A stretch of DNA of 64,000 nt from an uncultured Ruminococcus sp. (GCA_910577575.1 CAJTOG010000001.1:124001-188000); one strand, 5' to 3'; counted from the first letter of the stretch, positions 51,976-62,599 are shown. The notes: generated by a model from the letters alone, not told the origin. Program-made: numbers and translations.

Positions 51976-52236
51976 ATGTCTACTGAGAGAAACCTTAGAA
52001 AAACAAGAGTAGGTAAGGTTGTAAGCGATAAGATGGATAAAACCGTCGTAGTTGCTATCGTTGATAACGTTAAACACCCGCTTTATAAGAAGATTATCAA
52101 GCGCACCGTTAAGCTCAAGGCTCATGATGAAAAGAATGAGTGCAGAATCGGTGACAGAGTTGAGGTTATGGAAACACGTCCGCTTTCCAAGGACAAGAGA
52201 TGGCGTGTTACAAACATCATTGAAAAGGCTAAGTAA
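51976..52236 (+). CDS. rpsQ: 30S ribosomal protein S17
   Basis: 86 residues, OB fold ([41 protein letters not shown]). Primary 16S rRNA binder. GGGAGG upstream. Confidence 0.98.
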   Translation: MSTERNLRKTRVGKVVSDKMDKTVVVAIVDNVKHPLYKKIIKRTVKLKAHDEKNECRIGDRVEVMETRPLSKDKRWRVTNIIEKAK

Positions 52237-52275
52237 TTTTTATAGAAGCTTTAAGCTTGAAAGGAGGAACTCGCT

Positions 52276-52644
52276 GTGATACAGATGCAGACTTATTTGA
52301 AGGTCGCTGATAACACAGGTGCAAAAGAGCTTATGTGTATCAGAGTTCTGGGTGGTACTCGCCGCAGATATGCAAATATCGGTGACGTTGTAGTTGCTTC
52401 CGTTAAGAAAGCAACACCCGGAGGCGTTGTAAAGAAGGGCGATGTTGTTAAGGCAGTTATCGTTCGTTCAGCAAAGGGTCTCAGAAGAGAGGACGGAACT
52501 TATATCCGTTTCGATGAGAACGCTGCTGTTATTATTAAGGAAGACAAGAACCCAAAGGGTACCCGTATTTTCGGACCAGTTGCTAAGGAGCTTCGTGAAA
52601 AGGAATACACAAAGATTCTTAGCCTTGCTCCAGAGGTTCTTTAA
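52276..52644 (+). CDS. rplN: 50S ribosomal protein L14
   Basis: 122 residues ([45 protein letters not shown]). Starts at GTG (reads MIQMQTYLK) with AAGGAGG 8 bases upstream. First gene of the spc part. Confidence 0.97.
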   Translation: MIQMQTYLKVADNTGAKELMCIRVLGGTRRRYANIGDVVVASVKKATPGGVVKKGDVVKAVIVRSAKGLRREDGTYIRFDENAAVIIKEDKNPKGTRIFGPVAKELREKEYTKILSLAPEVL

Positions 52645-52662
52645 TCGGAGGTGTCACAAGAT

Positions 52663-53019
52663 ATGAATAATAAAGTTCACGTAAAAACCGGTGACACCGT
52701 TATCCTTCTCACAGGTAAGTACGAGGATAAGTACGAGAAGAACGGCGAAAGAAAAACCGGTAAGGTTGTAGAAGTAAGCCCGAAAGAGGGCAAGGTTATC
52801 GTTGAGAACATCAATGTAATCACAAAGCACGTAAAGCCCACAAGAATGGGTCAGCAGGGCGGTATCGTCAAGACAGAAGCTCCTGTTTATGCTTCAAAGG
52901 TTCAGCTTGTATGCCCAAAATGCGGCAAGCCTACAAGAGTTGGTCATACATTTGAAGAGGTTGACGGTAAGCAGAAAAAATTCCGTGTCTGCAAAAAGTG
53001 CGGCAAGTCTTTTGAATAA
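52663..53019 (+). CDS. rplX: 50S ribosomal protein L24 with C-terminal zinc ribbon
   Basis: 118 residues. KOW domain (VHVKTGDTVILLTGKYED, KTGKVVEVSPKEGKVIVENIN) and an extra pair of CxxC motifs at the end (VCPKCGKPTRVG, VCKKCGKSFE), suggesting bound zinc. I start at the ATG 10 bases after CGGAGG; the GTG at 52651 lies within that SD. Confidence 0.96.
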   Translation: MNNKVHVKTGDTVILLTGKYEDKYEKNGERKTGKVVEVSPKEGKVIVENINVITKHVKPTRMGQQGGIVKTEAPVYASKVQLVCPKCGKPTRVGHTFEEVDGKQKKFRVCKKCGKSFE

Positions 53020-53037
53020 TGTAAAGGAGAAACGACA

Positions 53038-53577
53038 ATGGCAAGATTAAAAGATTTTTATGTTAGCGACGTTGCTCCCGCACTGATGAAAAAGTTCGGA
53101 TATAAAAGCGTTATGCAGATTCCGAAGCTCGACAAGGTTGTTATCAATGTCGGTGCTGGTGAAGCTAAGGACAACGCTAAGGTTATCGATGCTATTATGA
53201 CTGATATTGCTGCAATCACAGGTCAGAAGCCTGTTGTATGCAGAGCTAAGAAGTCAGTTGCTAACTTTAAGCTCCGTGAGGGTATGCCAATCGGTGTTAA
53301 GGTAACACTCAGAGGCGAAAAAATGTATGAATTTGTTGATAAGCTCTTCAATGTTGCTTTCCCGCGTGTTCGTGATTTCAGAGGCATAAGTGCAAATTCC
53401 TTTGACGGAAGAGGCAATTATTCCACAGGAGTCAAGGAACAACTCATCTTCCCAGAAATCGAATACGATAAGATTGACAAGGTAAGAGGTATGGATATCA
53501 ACTTCATCACTACAGCTAATACCGATGAAGAGGGCAGAGAGCTTCTCTCACTCCTCGGTGCACCGTTCATCAAGTAA
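53038..53577 (+). CDS. rplE: 50S ribosomal protein L5
   Basis: 179 residues ([54 protein letters not shown]). Part of the central protuberance with 5S rRNA and L18. AAAGGAG upstream. Confidence 0.98.
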   Translation: MARLKDFYVSDVAPALMKKFGYKSVMQIPKLDKVVINVGAGEAKDNAKVIDAIMTDIAAITGQKPVVCRAKKSVANFKLREGMPIGVKVTLRGEKMYEFVDKLFNVAFPRVRDFRGISANSFDGRGNYSTGVKEQLIFPEIEYDKIDKVRGMDINFITTANTDEEGRELLSLLGAPFIK

Positions 53578-53593
53578 TCAGGGAGGAATAAAA

Positions 53594-53779
53594 ATGGCTA
53601 AGAAGGCAATGATTAACAAGCAGAAGAGAACTCCCAAGTATTCCACAAGAGCATACAACAGATGCAAGATTTGCGGCAGACCGCACGCATATCTCAGAAA
53701 ATTCGGCATCTGCCGTATCTGCTTCAGAGAGCTTGCTCACGACGGTCAGATTCCCGGCGTTAAGAAGGCAAGCTGGTAA
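53594..53779 (+). CDS. rpsZ: 30S ribosomal protein S14, zinc-binding type
   Basis: 61 residues. Short C+ form with [20 protein letters not shown], four cysteines for zinc. GGGAGG 7 bases before the ATG at 53594; the longer open frame upstream reads through rplE and is not used. A zinc-free paralogue elsewhere, common in Firmicutes, is not visible here. Confidence 0.97.
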   Translation: MAKKAMINKQKRTPKYSTRAYNRCKICGRPHAYLRKFGICRICFRELAHDGQIPGVKKASW

Positions 53780-53802
53780 AATACGAAAAGGAGGTCATCT
53801 GA

Positions 53803-54201
53803 ATGCAAATCACAGATACAATCGCTGATCTTTTAACAAGAATCCGCAATGCGAATACTGCTAAACACGCCACAGTTGACGTTCCCGCTTCAAATGTTAA
53901 GAAAGCTATTACACAGATTCTCGTTGACGAGGGTTATGTAAAGGGCTTTCAGGTTATTGAGGACGGAAAGCAGGGTGTTATCAGAATCACGCTTAAATAC
54001 GGCGACAACAAGTCACCGGTTATAACAGGACTCAAGAGAGTTTCAAAACCTGGTCTGCGTATCTATTCAAGCTGTGCAGATATGCCTAAAGTAAGAAAAG
54101 GACTGGGTATTGCAATTGTTTCAACTTCAAAGGGTATCGTAACTGACAAAAAGGCAAAAGAGCTTAATGTCGGCGGCGAAGTACTCGCATACATCTGGTA
54201 A
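53803..54201 (+). CDS. rpsH: 30S ribosomal protein S8
   Basis: 132 residues ([38 protein letters not shown]). Binds the central domain of 16S rRNA; in E. coli it represses the spc operon. AAGGAGG upstream. Confidence 0.98.
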   Translation: MQITDTIADLLTRIRNANTAKHATVDVPASNVKKAITQILVDEGYVKGFQVIEDGKQGVIRITLKYGDNKSPVITGLKRVSKPGLRIYSSCADMPKVRKGLGIAIVSTSKGIVTDKKAKELNVGGEVLAYIW

Positions 54202-54215
54202 GGAGGAGCTTCATT

Positions 54216-54761
54216 ATGTCAAGAATCGGCAAAATGCCCATTACAGTTCCCGCAGGTGTAGAGGTTAAAAATGACAACAACTGCATCACAGTAAAGGGAC
54301 CCAAGGGTGAACTTACAAAACAGTTCAGCACAGAACTCGGCATTGAAATTGCTGACGGTGTTATAACAGTAACAAGACCAAGCGATGACAAAAAGCATCG
54401 TTCAATTCATGGTCTTACAAGAACTCTCATCGCAAATATGGTTGAGGGTGTAACAAATGGTTATTCAAAGACTCTCGAAATCGAGGGTGTTGGTTATCGT
54501 GCTGCTAAGTCCGGAAATAAGGTTAATCTTAATCTCGGCTTCTCACATCCTGTTGTTTTTGAGGAAACAGACGCTATCAAGCTTGATGTTCCACAGCCCA
54601 ACAGAATTATTGTAAGCGGTATTGATAAGCAGGCTGTAGGTCAGTTTGCAGCTGAAATACGTGAAAAGCGTCCGCCTGAGCCGTATAAGGGCAAGGGTAT
54701 CAGATATGCCGGTGAACGTATTATCCGCAAGGAAGGTAAAGCCGGTAAGGGCAAGAAGTAA
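54216..54761 (+). CDS. rplF: 50S ribosomal protein L6
   Basis: 181 residues, two related domains (SRIGKMPITVPAGVEV, EIREKRPPEPYKGKGIRY). Near the GTPase-associated centre. AAGGAGG upstream. Confidence 0.98.
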   Translation: MSRIGKMPITVPAGVEVKNDNNCITVKGPKGELTKQFSTELGIEIADGVITVTRPSDDKKHRSIHGLTRTLIANMVEGVTNGYSKTLEIEGVGYRAAKSGNKVNLNLGFSHPVVFEETDAIKLDVPQPNRIIVSGIDKQAVGQFAAEIREKRPPEPYKGKGIRYAGERIIRKEGKAGKGKK

Positions 54762-54780
54762 TTAAAAGGAGCAGATTGCT

Positions 54781-55140
54781 ATGGTAAAGAAATTTGACAG
54801 CAATAAGGCAAGAATCAAGAGACACCAGAGAGTCCGCAATAAAATTTCAGGAACTCCTGAATGTCCACGTCTCAATGTTTTCCGTTCTTCTAAGCACATT
54901 TATGCTCAGCTTATTGATGATGTAAACGGTGTTACTCTTGCCAGTGCATCAAGCATGGACAAAGGCTTTGAGGGCAACGGAGGAAACGTTGAAGGTGCCC
55001 GCAAGGTTGGCGAAATGATTGCTAAGAATGCTGCTGATAAGGGTATCAGCACAGTTGTTTTCGATAGAGGCGGCTATCTCTACCACGGAAGAGTTAAGGA
55101 ACTCGCAGAGGGTGCCCGTGAAAACGGCTTAAAGTTCTAA
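54781..55140 (+). CDS. rplR: 50S ribosomal protein L18
   Basis: 119 residues ([53 protein letters not shown]). Binds 5S rRNA. AAAGGAG upstream. Confidence 0.98.
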   Translation: MVKKFDSNKARIKRHQRVRNKISGTPECPRLNVFRSSKHIYAQLIDDVNGVTLASASSMDKGFEGNGGNVEGARKVGEMIAKNAADKGISTVVFDRGGYLYHGRVKELAEGARENGLKF

Positions 55141-55155
55141 GAGGGAGGTAAAACA

Positions 55156-55656
55156 ATGGCTAATATTGAAACACAGACTCCTGAACTTCAGGAAAAAGTT
55201 GTTGCTATCAACAGAGTTTCCAAAACTGTTAAGGGCGGCAGAATCATGAAGTTTTCAGCTCTCGTTGTTGTTGGTGACGGCAACGGCACTGTAGGCTTCG
55301 GTCTTGGAAAATCAGGCGAAGTTCCTGATGCTATCCGCAAGGGTATTGAGGATGCTAAGAAGAACCTCTGCAAAATCGCTCTCAAGGGTACTACAATTCC
55401 GCATGAAATCGTTGGTGCATTCGGTGCAGGAAGAGTTCTTATGAAGCCTGCTGCACCTGGTACAGGTGTTATTGCCGGCGGTCCTGTTCGTGCAGTTATT
55501 GAAGTTGCAGGCATAAAGGATATAAGAACAAAGTCACTTCGTTCAAATAATCCATGCAACGTTGTAAGAGCTACTATTAACGGTCTTAAGTCATGCACTT
55601 CCGCTAAGGAGGTTGCAGCTAAGAGAGGCAAGTCCGTTAAGGAAATTTTAGGTTAA
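55156..55656 (+). CDS. rpsE: 30S ribosomal protein S5
   Basis: 166 residues ([44 protein letters not shown]). Decoding-site fidelity and mRNA entry. GGGAGG upstream. Confidence 0.98.
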   Translation: MANIETQTPELQEKVVAINRVSKTVKGGRIMKFSALVVVGDGNGTVGFGLGKSGEVPDAIRKGIEDAKKNLCKIALKGTTIPHEIVGAFGAGRVLMKPAAPGTGVIAGGPVRAVIEVAGIKDIRTKSLRSNNPCNVVRATINGLKSCTSAKEVAAKRGKSVKEILG

Positions 55657-55669
55657 GGGGGCATCTGCA

Positions 55670-55846
55670 ATGGCTAAGAATATCAAGCTCATTAAAAGCC
55701 TCATTGGCAGAAAGAAAGACCAGATTGCTACAGCTCAGTCTCTTGGTCTCAAAAAAATCGGCGATGTAACAACTCAGCCGGATAATGCTCAGACACAGGG
55801 CAAAATCAATAAAATCTCACACCTTGTTGAGGTTACAGAAGCGTAA
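55670..55846 (+). CDS. rpmD: 50S ribosomal protein L30
   Basis: 58 residues, reading [20 protein letters not shown] and [21 protein letters not shown], the L30 pattern. GGGGG lies upstream, 13 bases after the rpsE stop. Usual place in the spc order between rpsE and rplO. Confidence 0.96.
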   Translation: MAKNIKLIKSLIGRKKDQIATAQSLGLKKIGDVTTQPDNAQTQGKINKISHLVEVTEA

Positions 55847-55863
55847 GCAAGGAGGTGCAAACT

Positions 55864-56304
55864 ATGAAAATTCACGAATTAACTCCGGCAGCTGATTCCA
55901 ACAAGGCTGTAAAGCGTGTAGGAAGAGGTCACGGCTCAGGTAACGGCAAAACAGCCGGTAAGGGTCATAAAGGACAGAACGCACGTTCAGGCGGCGGCGT
56001 AAGAATCGGTTTTGAAGGCGGTCAGATGCCTCTTGCAAGACGTATTCCTAAGAGAGGTTTCAATAATATTTTCGCAACAAAGTATGCTATTGTAAATGTT
56101 TCAGACCTTGATAAGTTTGAAAATGATACTGTTGTTGATACAGAAATTCTCAAGGCAGCAGGTCTTATCAAAAAGGAGTACGATGGCGTTAAAATCCTCG
56201 GTAACGGTGAACTTACAAAGAAGCTCACAGTTAAAGCCGCAAAATTCTCCCAGAGTGCTGTTGAGAAAATTGAAAAGGCAGGCGGAAAGACTGAGGTGAT
56301 GTAA
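55864..56304 (+). CDS. rplO: 50S ribosomal protein L15
   Basis: 146 residues ([38 protein letters not shown]). I start at the ATG at 55864, 8 bases after AAGGAGG; the GTG at 55855 overlaps the SD. Confidence 0.97.
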   Translation: MKIHELTPAADSNKAVKRVGRGHGSGNGKTAGKGHKGQNARSGGGVRIGFEGGQMPLARRIPKRGFNNIFATKYAIVNVSDLDKFENDTVVDTEILKAAGLIKKEYDGVKILGNGELTKKLTVKAAKFSQSAVEKIEKAGGKTEVM

Positions 56305-56305
56305 T

Positions 56306-57643
56306 GTGTTTCAGACACTGAAACGTGCTTGGAGCGTTCCCGAAATCAGGAAAAAGCTTTTATACACATTACTCATGATTATTGTTTTCAGATTGGGAAG
56401 TGCAGTTGCAGTGCCGTTTCTTGATACATCAGTTGTAAGTAGCTGGATGTCACAGAATGCTACAAATGGTAACTTCCTTGAATATCTGAATACTATTACA
56501 GGTGGTGCGCTTTCACAGGCAACCTTATTCTCACTTTCGATTACACCATATATCAATGCATCAATTATTATGCAGCTGCTGACATATGCTCTGCCGCCGC
56601 TTGAAAGACTGCGTGATGAAGGTGAAGAGGGCAGAAAGAAAATAAATAAAATTACAGCCGGTGTCGCTTTTGCATTGTCTGTATTTATGGGATTTGCTTA
56701 TTATCTGACTCTTAAGAGAATGACTGCCACTGGTGAAGGTGGTGCTGTTACACACGCTGTAAAATATACTACTGGATGGGAAATGTATTTCAGTGCTGCT
56801 GTTATCATTGCATGCTTTGTTGCAGGTGCATCATTCGTTGTGTGGATGGGTAACAGAATAAGTGATAAAGGTATCGGAAACGGTGTTTCTATGGTACTTT
56901 TTGCAGGTATTGCAGCACGTTTCCCTGTTGATGCCGGAACGCTGGTTACTCTTATAAGAGAAGAACCTTCAAAATATCTTTTCGTTACAATAGGCTATGT
57001 TCTGTTTATAATCGTTGAATTTGCTTTTATTGTCTTCATGAATGAGGCAGAAAGACGTATTCCGATTCAGTATGCAAAGCGTGTTGTCGGAAGGAAACAG
57101 TACGGCGGACAAAAAACACATATCCCTGTTAAGGTTATGATGAGCGGTGTTATGCCTATCATCTTTGCGATGTCATTTATGTCGCTTCCTTCAACAATTC
57201 AGCTCTTTGCAGGACCTCCTACAAAGACAACCGGCTTCTATTATCACTTCTGTCACTTCTTCTCAACAAGAAGCTGGTCATATGCAATCCTTTATTTTAT
57301 ATTAATTATAGCGTTCAACTACTTCTATGTATCAATTCAGTACAACCCTGTTGAAATAGCAAATAATCTTCGTCAGAGCAACGGTGGTATTCCGGGCATC
57401 AGACCGGGTAAGCCAACATCTGATTATATTCAGAAAGTTCTTTCAAAAATTGCACTCGTAGGAGCTGTGTTCCTTGGAGTTATTGCTGTTATCCCGATTT
57501 TCTTCTCGATGGCAGATGAAAAGCTCCAGTCTCTTTCAATGGGCGGTACAACAATTTTGATTGCAGTAAGTGTTGCACTTGAAACTACACGTACACTTGA
57601 ATCTCAGCTTATGATGAGGCATCATAAAGGATTCCTTTCATAA
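56306..57643 (+). CDS. secY: Protein translocase subunit SecY
   Basis: 445 residues, ten predicted membrane helices. Channel of the Sec translocon. Landmarks: N-terminal FQTLKRAWSVPEIRKKLLYTLLMIIVFRLG, SITPYINASIIMQLL, MNEAERRIPIQYAKR, and GGIPGIRPGKPT. Starts at GTG, one base after the rplO stop, with GAGG within rplO as SD. Confidence 0.97.
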   Translation: MFQTLKRAWSVPEIRKKLLYTLLMIIVFRLGSAVAVPFLDTSVVSSWMSQNATNGNFLEYLNTITGGALSQATLFSLSITPYINASIIMQLLTYALPPLERLRDEGEEGRKKINKITAGVAFALSVFMGFAYYLTLKRMTATGEGGAVTHAVKYTTGWEMYFSAAVIIACFVAGASFVVWMGNRISDKGIGNGVSMVLFAGIAARFPVDAGTLVTLIREEPSKYLFVTIGYVLFIIVEFAFIVFMNEAERRIPIQYAKRVVGRKQYGGQKTHIPVKVMMSGVMPIIFAMSFMSLPSTIQLFAGPPTKTTGFYYHFCHFFSTRSWSYAILYFILIIAFNYFYVSIQYNPVEIANNLRQSNGGIPGIRPGKPTSDYIQKVLSKIALVGAVFLGVIAVIPIFFSMADEKLQSLSMGGTTILIAVSVALETTRTLESQLMMRHHKGFLS

Positions 57644-57665
57644 GTTCTGACAAGGAGGATATAAA

Positions 57666-58301
57666 ATGAATCTTATCTTTTTAGGTGCACCCGGTGCAGG
57701 TAAAGGCACACAGGCAGAGGTCGTTTCAGACGCTCTGAAAATCCCGCAGATTTCTACTGGCAATATCCTTCGTGAAGCTGCCAAGAACGGTACTGAATAT
57801 GGTCTTAAGGCTAAGGCTGCCATGGATGCCGGAGCGCTCGTTTCCGATGATATTGTAATCGGCATTCTTAAAGAGAGAATCGCTGAGGATGACTGTAAGG
57901 AAGGTTTCATTCTTGATGGCTTCCCGAGAACAGTTCCACAGGCAGAGGCTCTTGATGCTATGGGAATTCAGATTGATAAGGTGATTGAAATCAACGTGGC
58001 AGATGAAACAATCAAGCAGAGAGTTTCAGGAAGACGTGTATGTCAGGGCTGCGGTGCTTCATATCATATTGAATACAAGCCTTCAAAGGTTGAGGGCGTT
58101 TGTGATAAGTGCGGTGATGCGACTGTAATCCGTAAAGATGATAAGCCGGAGGTTGTTCTCGACCGTCTTGCTACTTATCATGAAAAAACAGCTCCTCTTA
58201 AAGATTACTACGAAAAACAGGGAAAACTTGTTACAGTAGAAGGTCAGGAAGAGGTTGCTGACACTTCTAAGCTTACTCTTGCTGCTGTAGGAGTAAACTA
58301 A
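57666..58301 (+). CDS. adk: Adenylate kinase
   Basis: 211 residues. P-loop GAPGAGKGTQAE, DGFPRTVPQAEAL, and a long LID with four cysteines (CQGCG ... CDKCG), the zinc-type of Gram-positives. Interconverts ATP, ADP and AMP. ACAAGGAGG upstream; map starts at its stop codon. Confidence 0.98.
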   Translation: MNLIFLGAPGAGKGTQAEVVSDALKIPQISTGNILREAAKNGTEYGLKAKAAMDAGALVSDDIVIGILKERIAEDDCKEGFILDGFPRTVPQAEALDAMGIQIDKVIEINVADETIKQRVSGRRVCQGCGASYHIEYKPSKVEGVCDKCGDATVIRKDDKPEVVLDRLATYHEKTAPLKDYYEKQGKLVTVEGQEEVADTSKLTLAAVGVN

Positions 58302-59053
58302 TGAGCATAACTATTAAGTCACAGTCCGAATTGTCCATAATGCGTGAAGCAGGTAGAATTACCTGCGGCGCAATATGGTATGCGGGCGAGAGATTAAAGC
58401 CAGGTATGTCAACACTTGATGTTGATAAGCTTGTCGGTGAATATTATGCACGACATGGCTGTAAATCCTGCTTTAAGGGTCTTTACGGATTTCCTGCAAA
58501 TGCCTGTATCTCAGTTAATGAGGAGGTAATTCACGGAATCCCGAAGGCAAGCCACAGGCTTAAGGAAGGCGATATTGTAAGCATCGACACAGGAGCTGCG
58601 TACAAGGGCTTCAACGGTGATAGCTGCTGGACTTTTCCTGTTGGTAAAATTTCTGATGAAGCTAAGGCATTGCTTGATGTTACTGAAAAAAGCCTTTACG
58701 AAGGTATAGCTCAGGCTAAGGCAGGGGCAAGAATCGGAGATATTTCTCATGCTGTAGAAGAATACTGTGCTTCACGAGGCTACGGAATCGTAAGAAATTA
58801 CTGCGGCCACGGTATCGGCAGAGAGGTTCACGAATCACCGGAGATACCAAATTGGGGACGTGCAGGTCACGGACCAAGACTTGTTTCCGGTATGACAATA
58901 TGTATCGAGCCTATGATAAACCAAAAGGGCGATGATGTTAAAACTCTCAAGGACGGTTGGACCGTGGTTACCAAAAATGGTTCGCTGTCAGCTCATTTTG
59001 AGCACACAATCGCAATAACTCCTGACGGTCCCGTTATTTTGACCAAACCCTGA
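58301..59053 (+). CDS. map: Methionine aminopeptidase, type I
   Basis: 250 residues. Removes initiator methionine. Metal ligands visible in SIDTGAAYKGFNGDSCW (two Asp), GHGIGREVHE (His), ICIEPM (Glu) and HFEHTIA (Glu). Overlaps adk as TAATG. Confidence 0.97.
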   Translation: MSITIKSQSELSIMREAGRITCGAIWYAGERLKPGMSTLDVDKLVGEYYARHGCKSCFKGLYGFPANACISVNEEVIHGIPKASHRLKEGDIVSIDTGAAYKGFNGDSCWTFPVGKISDEAKALLDVTEKSLYEGIAQAKAGARIGDISHAVEEYCASRGYGIVRNYCGHGIGREVHESPEIPNWGRAGHGPRLVSGMTICIEPMINQKGDDVKTLKDGWTVVTKNGSLSAHFEHTIAITPDGPVILTKP

Positions 59054-59068
59054 CGGAGGGAAATTATT

Positions 59069-59326
59069 GTGAAGCTGAATACAGGTTCTGTTGTAAAAGC
59101 CAAGGCAGGAAGAGATAACGGCGGTTATTTCGTTGTTGTTTCAGTCGATAAAGACTATTGCTTGATTGCGGACGGAAAAAGCAGAAAACTTGCTGCTCCG
59201 AAGCGAAAGAATATCAAGCATCTTTGCTTTACAAACAGTATGATTGATATTAACGGTATAACTGATAAAAGGCTCAGGACGCTTCTTAAAGACTTTAAGA
59301 CGGCTGGGCAAAAGGAGGTTATTTAA
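59069..59326 (+). CDS. KOW-domain RNA-binding protein
   Basis: 85 residues. An N-terminal KOW-like motif (GSVVKAKAGRDNGGYFVVVSV) resembles eukaryotic/archaeal L14e. Commonly encoded between map and infA in Firmicutes; probably ribosome-associated, but its role is not established. Starts at GTG with CGGAGGG 8 bases upstream. The infA start directly abuts its stop. Confidence 0.88.
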   Translation: MKLNTGSVVKAKAGRDNGGYFVVVSVDKDYCLIADGKSRKLAAPKRKNIKHLCFTNSMIDINGITDKRLRTLLKDFKTAGQKEVI

Positions 59327-59545
59327 TTGTCCAAGGAAGATGTAATTGAGGTTGAGGGCGTTGTCACAGACGCTTTACCGAATGCAATGTTTAAAGTTCA
59401 GCTTGAAAACGGTCATGAGGTTCTCGCACACGTTTCAGGCAAGCTCAGAATGAATTATATCAGAATTGTGCCCGGTGATAAGGTAAAGCTTGAAATGTCT
59501 CCATATGACCTTTCAAAAGGCAGAATCACCTGGCGTGTTAAGTAA
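59327..59545 (+). CDS. infA: Translation initiation factor IF-1
   Basis: 72 residues, S1/OB fold ([37 protein letters not shown]). Blocks the A site during initiation. Starts at TTG, 8 bases after AAAGGAGG, immediately after the KOW gene stop. Confidence 0.97.
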   Translation: MSKEDVIEVEGVVTDALPNAMFKVQLENGHEVLAHVSGKLRMNYIRIVPGDKVKLEMSPYDLSKGRITWRVK

Positions 59546-59565
59546 AATTAAGGAGGTATTTCCTA

Positions 59566-59679
59566 ATGAAAGTCAGACCTTCAGTAAAACCTATTTGCGA
59601 AAAATGCAAGGTTATCAAACGTAAGGGCAGAATTATGGTAATCTGCGAAAATCCTAAGCATAAGCAGCGTCAGGGTTAA
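59566..59679 (+). CDS. rpmJ: 50S ribosomal protein L36
   Basis: 37 residues, [20 protein letters not shown] and [13 protein letters not shown]. The zinc-ribbon ligands (Cys11, Cys14, Cys27, His32) are intact. AAGGAGG upstream. Usual position between infA and rpsM. Confidence 0.98.
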   Translation: MKVRPSVKPICEKCKVIKRKGRIMVICENPKHKQRQG

Positions 59680-59712
59680 TCCTGAACAAAAACAATTGGA
59701 GGGAATTATTAT

Positions 59713-60081
59713 ATGGCAAGAATAGCCGGTGTTGATCTTCCAAAGAATAAGAGAATCGAAATTGGTTTAACTTATATCTATGGAATCGGTCGTCAGACTG
59801 CAACAGATATCCTCGCTAATACAGGCGTAAATCCTGATGTAAGAGTAAAGGATTTATCAGAGGAAGATGTAGCTAAGCTTCGTGACTATATCGATGCAAA
59901 CTATACAGTTGAAGGTGACCTCCGCCGTGAGGTTGCACTCAACATCAAGAGACTTGTTGAAATTGGCTGCTACAGAGGCGTTCGTCACAGAAAGGGTCTT
60001 CCTGTAAGAGGACAGAGAACCAAGACAAACGCAAGAACCCGTAAAGGTCCTGTAAAGACAATCGCTAACAAGAAGAAGTAA
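59713..60081 (+). CDS. rpsM: 30S ribosomal protein S13
   Basis: 122 residues ([50 protein letters not shown]). Contacts the P-site tRNA and bridge B1. GGAGGG upstream. Confidence 0.98.
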   Translation: MARIAGVDLPKNKRIEIGLTYIYGIGRQTATDILANTGVNPDVRVKDLSEEDVAKLRDYIDANYTVEGDLRREVALNIKRLVEIGCYRGVRHRKGLPVRGQRTKTNARTRKGPVKTIANKKK

Positions 60082-60094
60082 GGAGGTATGAGCT

Positions 60095-60499
60095 TTGGCA
60101 CAGCAGAAGGGTAAAAAAGTTACTACAGTCAGAAGACGTAGAGAGCGTAAGAATATCGAAAGTGGCGCAGTTCATATTCAGTCTACTTTCAATAATACAA
60201 TTATCACAATCACAGATGTTCAGGGAAATGCAATTTCATGGGCAAGTGCAGGCGAGCTTGGTTTCAGAGGCTCAAAGAAGTCAACTCCTTTCGCAGCACA
60301 GACTGCTGCTGAAACAGCAGCAAAGGCAGCTATGGAGCATGGTCTCAAGTTCGTTGAGGTTTATGTAAAAGGACCTGGTGCAGGTCGTGAGGCTGCTATC
60401 AGAGCACTTCAGACTGTTGGTCTTGAAGTCAGAATGATTAAGGACGTTACTCCTATTCCACACAATGGATGCCGTCCTCCAAAAAGAAGACGTGTCTAA
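60095..60499 (+). CDS. rpsK: 30S ribosomal protein S11
   Basis: 134 residues ([39 protein letters not shown]). Forms the mRNA exit platform. Starts at TTG, 8 bases after AGGAGG; an out-of-frame ATG lies between. Confidence 0.97.
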   Translation: MAQQKGKKVTTVRRRRERKNIESGAVHIQSTFNNTIITITDVQGNAISWASAGELGFRGSKKSTPFAAQTAAETAAKAAMEHGLKFVEVYVKGPGAGREAAIRALQTVGLEVRMIKDVTPIPHNGCRPPKRRRV

Positions 60500-60519
60500 T
60501 CAAATCGGAGGTGTTTTAA

Positions 60520-61119
60520 ATGGCAGTACAGAAAGAACCTATTCTTAAAAAGTGCAGATATCTGGGCATCAGCCCTGCTGTTATGGGCGTTTCCAAGAAG
60601 GAATCTATCCGTTTCAAGAACGCTAACAACAGAAAAAAGGTTTCTGAATACGGACTCCAGCTTAAGGAAAAGCAGAAGCTGAAGTTTATCTATGGCGTAC
60701 TTGAAAAGCAGTTCTATCATTACTTTGAAATTGCTTCAAAAATGGAAGGCAAAACAGGTGATAACCTTATTACCTGTCTTGAAACAAGACTTGACAGCGT
60801 TGTTTACAGAATGGGTCTCGCTCTCACAAGACGTGAAGCAAGACAGCTTGTTGTTCACAGCCACTATACTGTAAACGGCAAGAAGGTTAATATCCCTTCT
60901 TACAGAGTCAAGGTAGGAGATGTTATTGCCCTCAGAGAAAAGGACAGAACATCAGAAAAATTCAAGGCTACGGTTGAAGTGACTAATGACAGAGTTGTTC
61001 CTGTATGGCTCGATGCTAAAAAGGACGATTTCTCAGCTACAGTTACTCGTCTTCCAAATGCGGAGGATATTGATTACGAGGTTGCTACACACCTCATTGT
61101 CGAGCTCTATTCTAAGTAA
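60520..61119 (+). CDS. rpsD: 30S ribosomal protein S4
   Basis: 199 residues. The central S4 domain (RLDSVVYRMGLALTRREARQLVVHSHYTVNGKKVNIPSYRVKVGD) is clear. The N terminus has no zinc cysteines. Primary 16S rRNA binder. TCGGAGG upstream. Confidence 0.97.
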   Translation: MAVQKEPILKKCRYLGISPAVMGVSKKESIRFKNANNRKKVSEYGLQLKEKQKLKFIYGVLEKQFYHYFEIASKMEGKTGDNLITCLETRLDSVVYRMGLALTRREARQLVVHSHYTVNGKKVNIPSYRVKVGDVIALREKDRTSEKFKATVEVTNDRVVPVWLDAKKDDFSATVTRLPNAEDIDYEVATHLIVELYSK

Positions 61120-61185
61120 TCCTTTAAGATTTCTTGAATTAATTAAGCTTGAAGTAAACACTTATTGTGAAACAGGAGGGTTTTT

Positions 61186-62172
61186 ATGCTGGAAAAAATC
61201 AACAAGCCGGATATCGACATTGTCGAGCTTAAAAGTGACGGCAAATACGGCAAATTCGTTTTAGCACCGCTTGAGCGTGGATATGGTATAACTCTTGGAA
61301 ACAGCCTCAGACGTGTGCTGCTCTCCTCACTTCCGGGTGTGGCTGTAACATCTGTTAAGCTTTCCGGCAAAGAAGATAAGCTTTCAGGCAAAAGTGCTGC
61401 AGTTCACCATGAGTTGTCAACAATTCCGGGCGTAAAGGAAGACGTTACGGAGATAATTCTCAGTATTAAAGGTCTCACAGCAAAACTTCACGGTGACGGT
61501 CCGAAAACTGTTTATCTTGAAGCAGAGGGTGAATGTGAGGTTACAGCAAGCGACATAAAAGGCGATTCCGAAGTCGATATACTTGACCCGGGTATGCATA
61601 TTGCTACTCTCAGCAAAGATGCAAAGCTTTACATGGAAATTACTATTGACAGAGGACGCGGATACGTTTCTGCCGAAAGAAATAAGAAGCAGATTAATCT
61701 TCCTGTTGATGTTATTGCTGTTGACAGTATCTATACACCTGTTCTCAAAGTTAATTATGTCGTAGAAGATACTCGTCTCGGACAGGTTACTGACTATGAT
61801 AAGCTTACTATGGAGGTTTGGACAGATGGTACAATCTCTGCTAAGGAAGCTCTTTCGCAGGCAGCTAATCTTCTTAACGAACACCTTAAGCTGTTCATTG
61901 ACCTCTCTGAAGAGGCAGGAATGGTTGAAACCCTTGTTGAAAAAGACGAAAAGGGCAAGGAAAAAATCCTTGAAATGACTATTGAAGACCTTGATTTGTC
62001 AGTGCGTTCTTTCAATTGTCTGAAACGTGCCGGAATCAATACAGTAGATGACCTCATCAACAAGTCTGAGGAAGAAATGATGAAGGTTAGAAACCTTGGA
62101 AAGAAATCCTTTGATGAAGTTAAAGAAAAGCTCCAGTCACTGGGCTTTGATTTGTTTCGCGAGGAAGAATAA
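61186..62172 (+). CDS. rpoA: DNA-directed RNA polymerase subunit alpha
   Basis: 328 residues. N-terminal assembly domain ([28 protein letters not shown]) and the C-terminal UP-element/activator-binding domain ([23 protein letters not shown]). ACAGGAGG upstream. Between rpsD and rplQ, its standard place. Confidence 0.98.
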   Translation: MLEKINKPDIDIVELKSDGKYGKFVLAPLERGYGITLGNSLRRVLLSSLPGVAVTSVKLSGKEDKLSGKSAAVHHELSTIPGVKEDVTEIILSIKGLTAKLHGDGPKTVYLEAEGECEVTASDIKGDSEVDILDPGMHIATLSKDAKLYMEITIDRGRGYVSAERNKKQINLPVDVIAVDSIYTPVLKVNYVVEDTRLGQVTDYDKLTMEVWTDGTISAKEALSQAANLLNEHLKLFIDLSEEAGMVETLVEKDEKGKEKILEMTIEDLDLSVRSFNCLKRAGINTVDDLINKSEEEMMKVRNLGKKSFDEVKEKLQSLGFDLFREEE

Positions 62173-62208
62173 TACTAATTATCACTTATAAGAAAAGGAG
62201 TGAATTAC

Positions 62209-62553
62209 ATGCCGGGTACAAGAAAGCTGGGCAGAACATCTGACCACAGAAAGGCAATGCTCAGAGGCATGGTAACTTTCCTTCTCGAAAACGGTAAAAT
62301 CGAAACAACCGTTACAAGAGCTAAGGAAGTTCGTGCTGTTGCAGAAAAGATGATTACTATCGGTAAGAATAATGATCTGCACTCCAAGCGTCAGGTAATG
62401 GCTTATGTAACTAAAGAGTCTGTTGCCAAGAAGCTTTTCGATGAGATTGCTCCAAAGTATGCAGATAGAAATGGCGGATATACACAGATTATCAAAATCG
62501 GACCTCGCCGTGGTGATGCTGCTGAAATGGCTGTCATTAAACTTGCAGACTAA
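62209..62553 (+). CDS. rplQ: 50S ribosomal protein L17
   Basis: 114 residues ([32 protein letters not shown]). Last gene of the cluster before a terminator. The ATG at 62209 is 8 bases after AAAGGAG; the GTG at 62200 overlaps the SD. Confidence 0.97.
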   Translation: MPGTRKLGRTSDHRKAMLRGMVTFLLENGKIETTVTRAKEVRAVAEKMITIGKNNDLHSKRQVMAYVTKESVAKKLFDEIAPKYADRNGGYTQIIKIGPRRGDAAEMAVIKLAD

Positions 62554-62565
62554 TCAGTAAAATAT

Positions 62566-62599
62566 AAATCCGTTCTCGCAATTGGGAACGGATTTTTTA
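62566..62599 (+). terminator. Intrinsic terminator of the ribosomal protein cluster
   Basis: 10-bp stem AAATCCGTTC / GAACGGATTT followed by TTTTAT. Confidence 0.92.
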
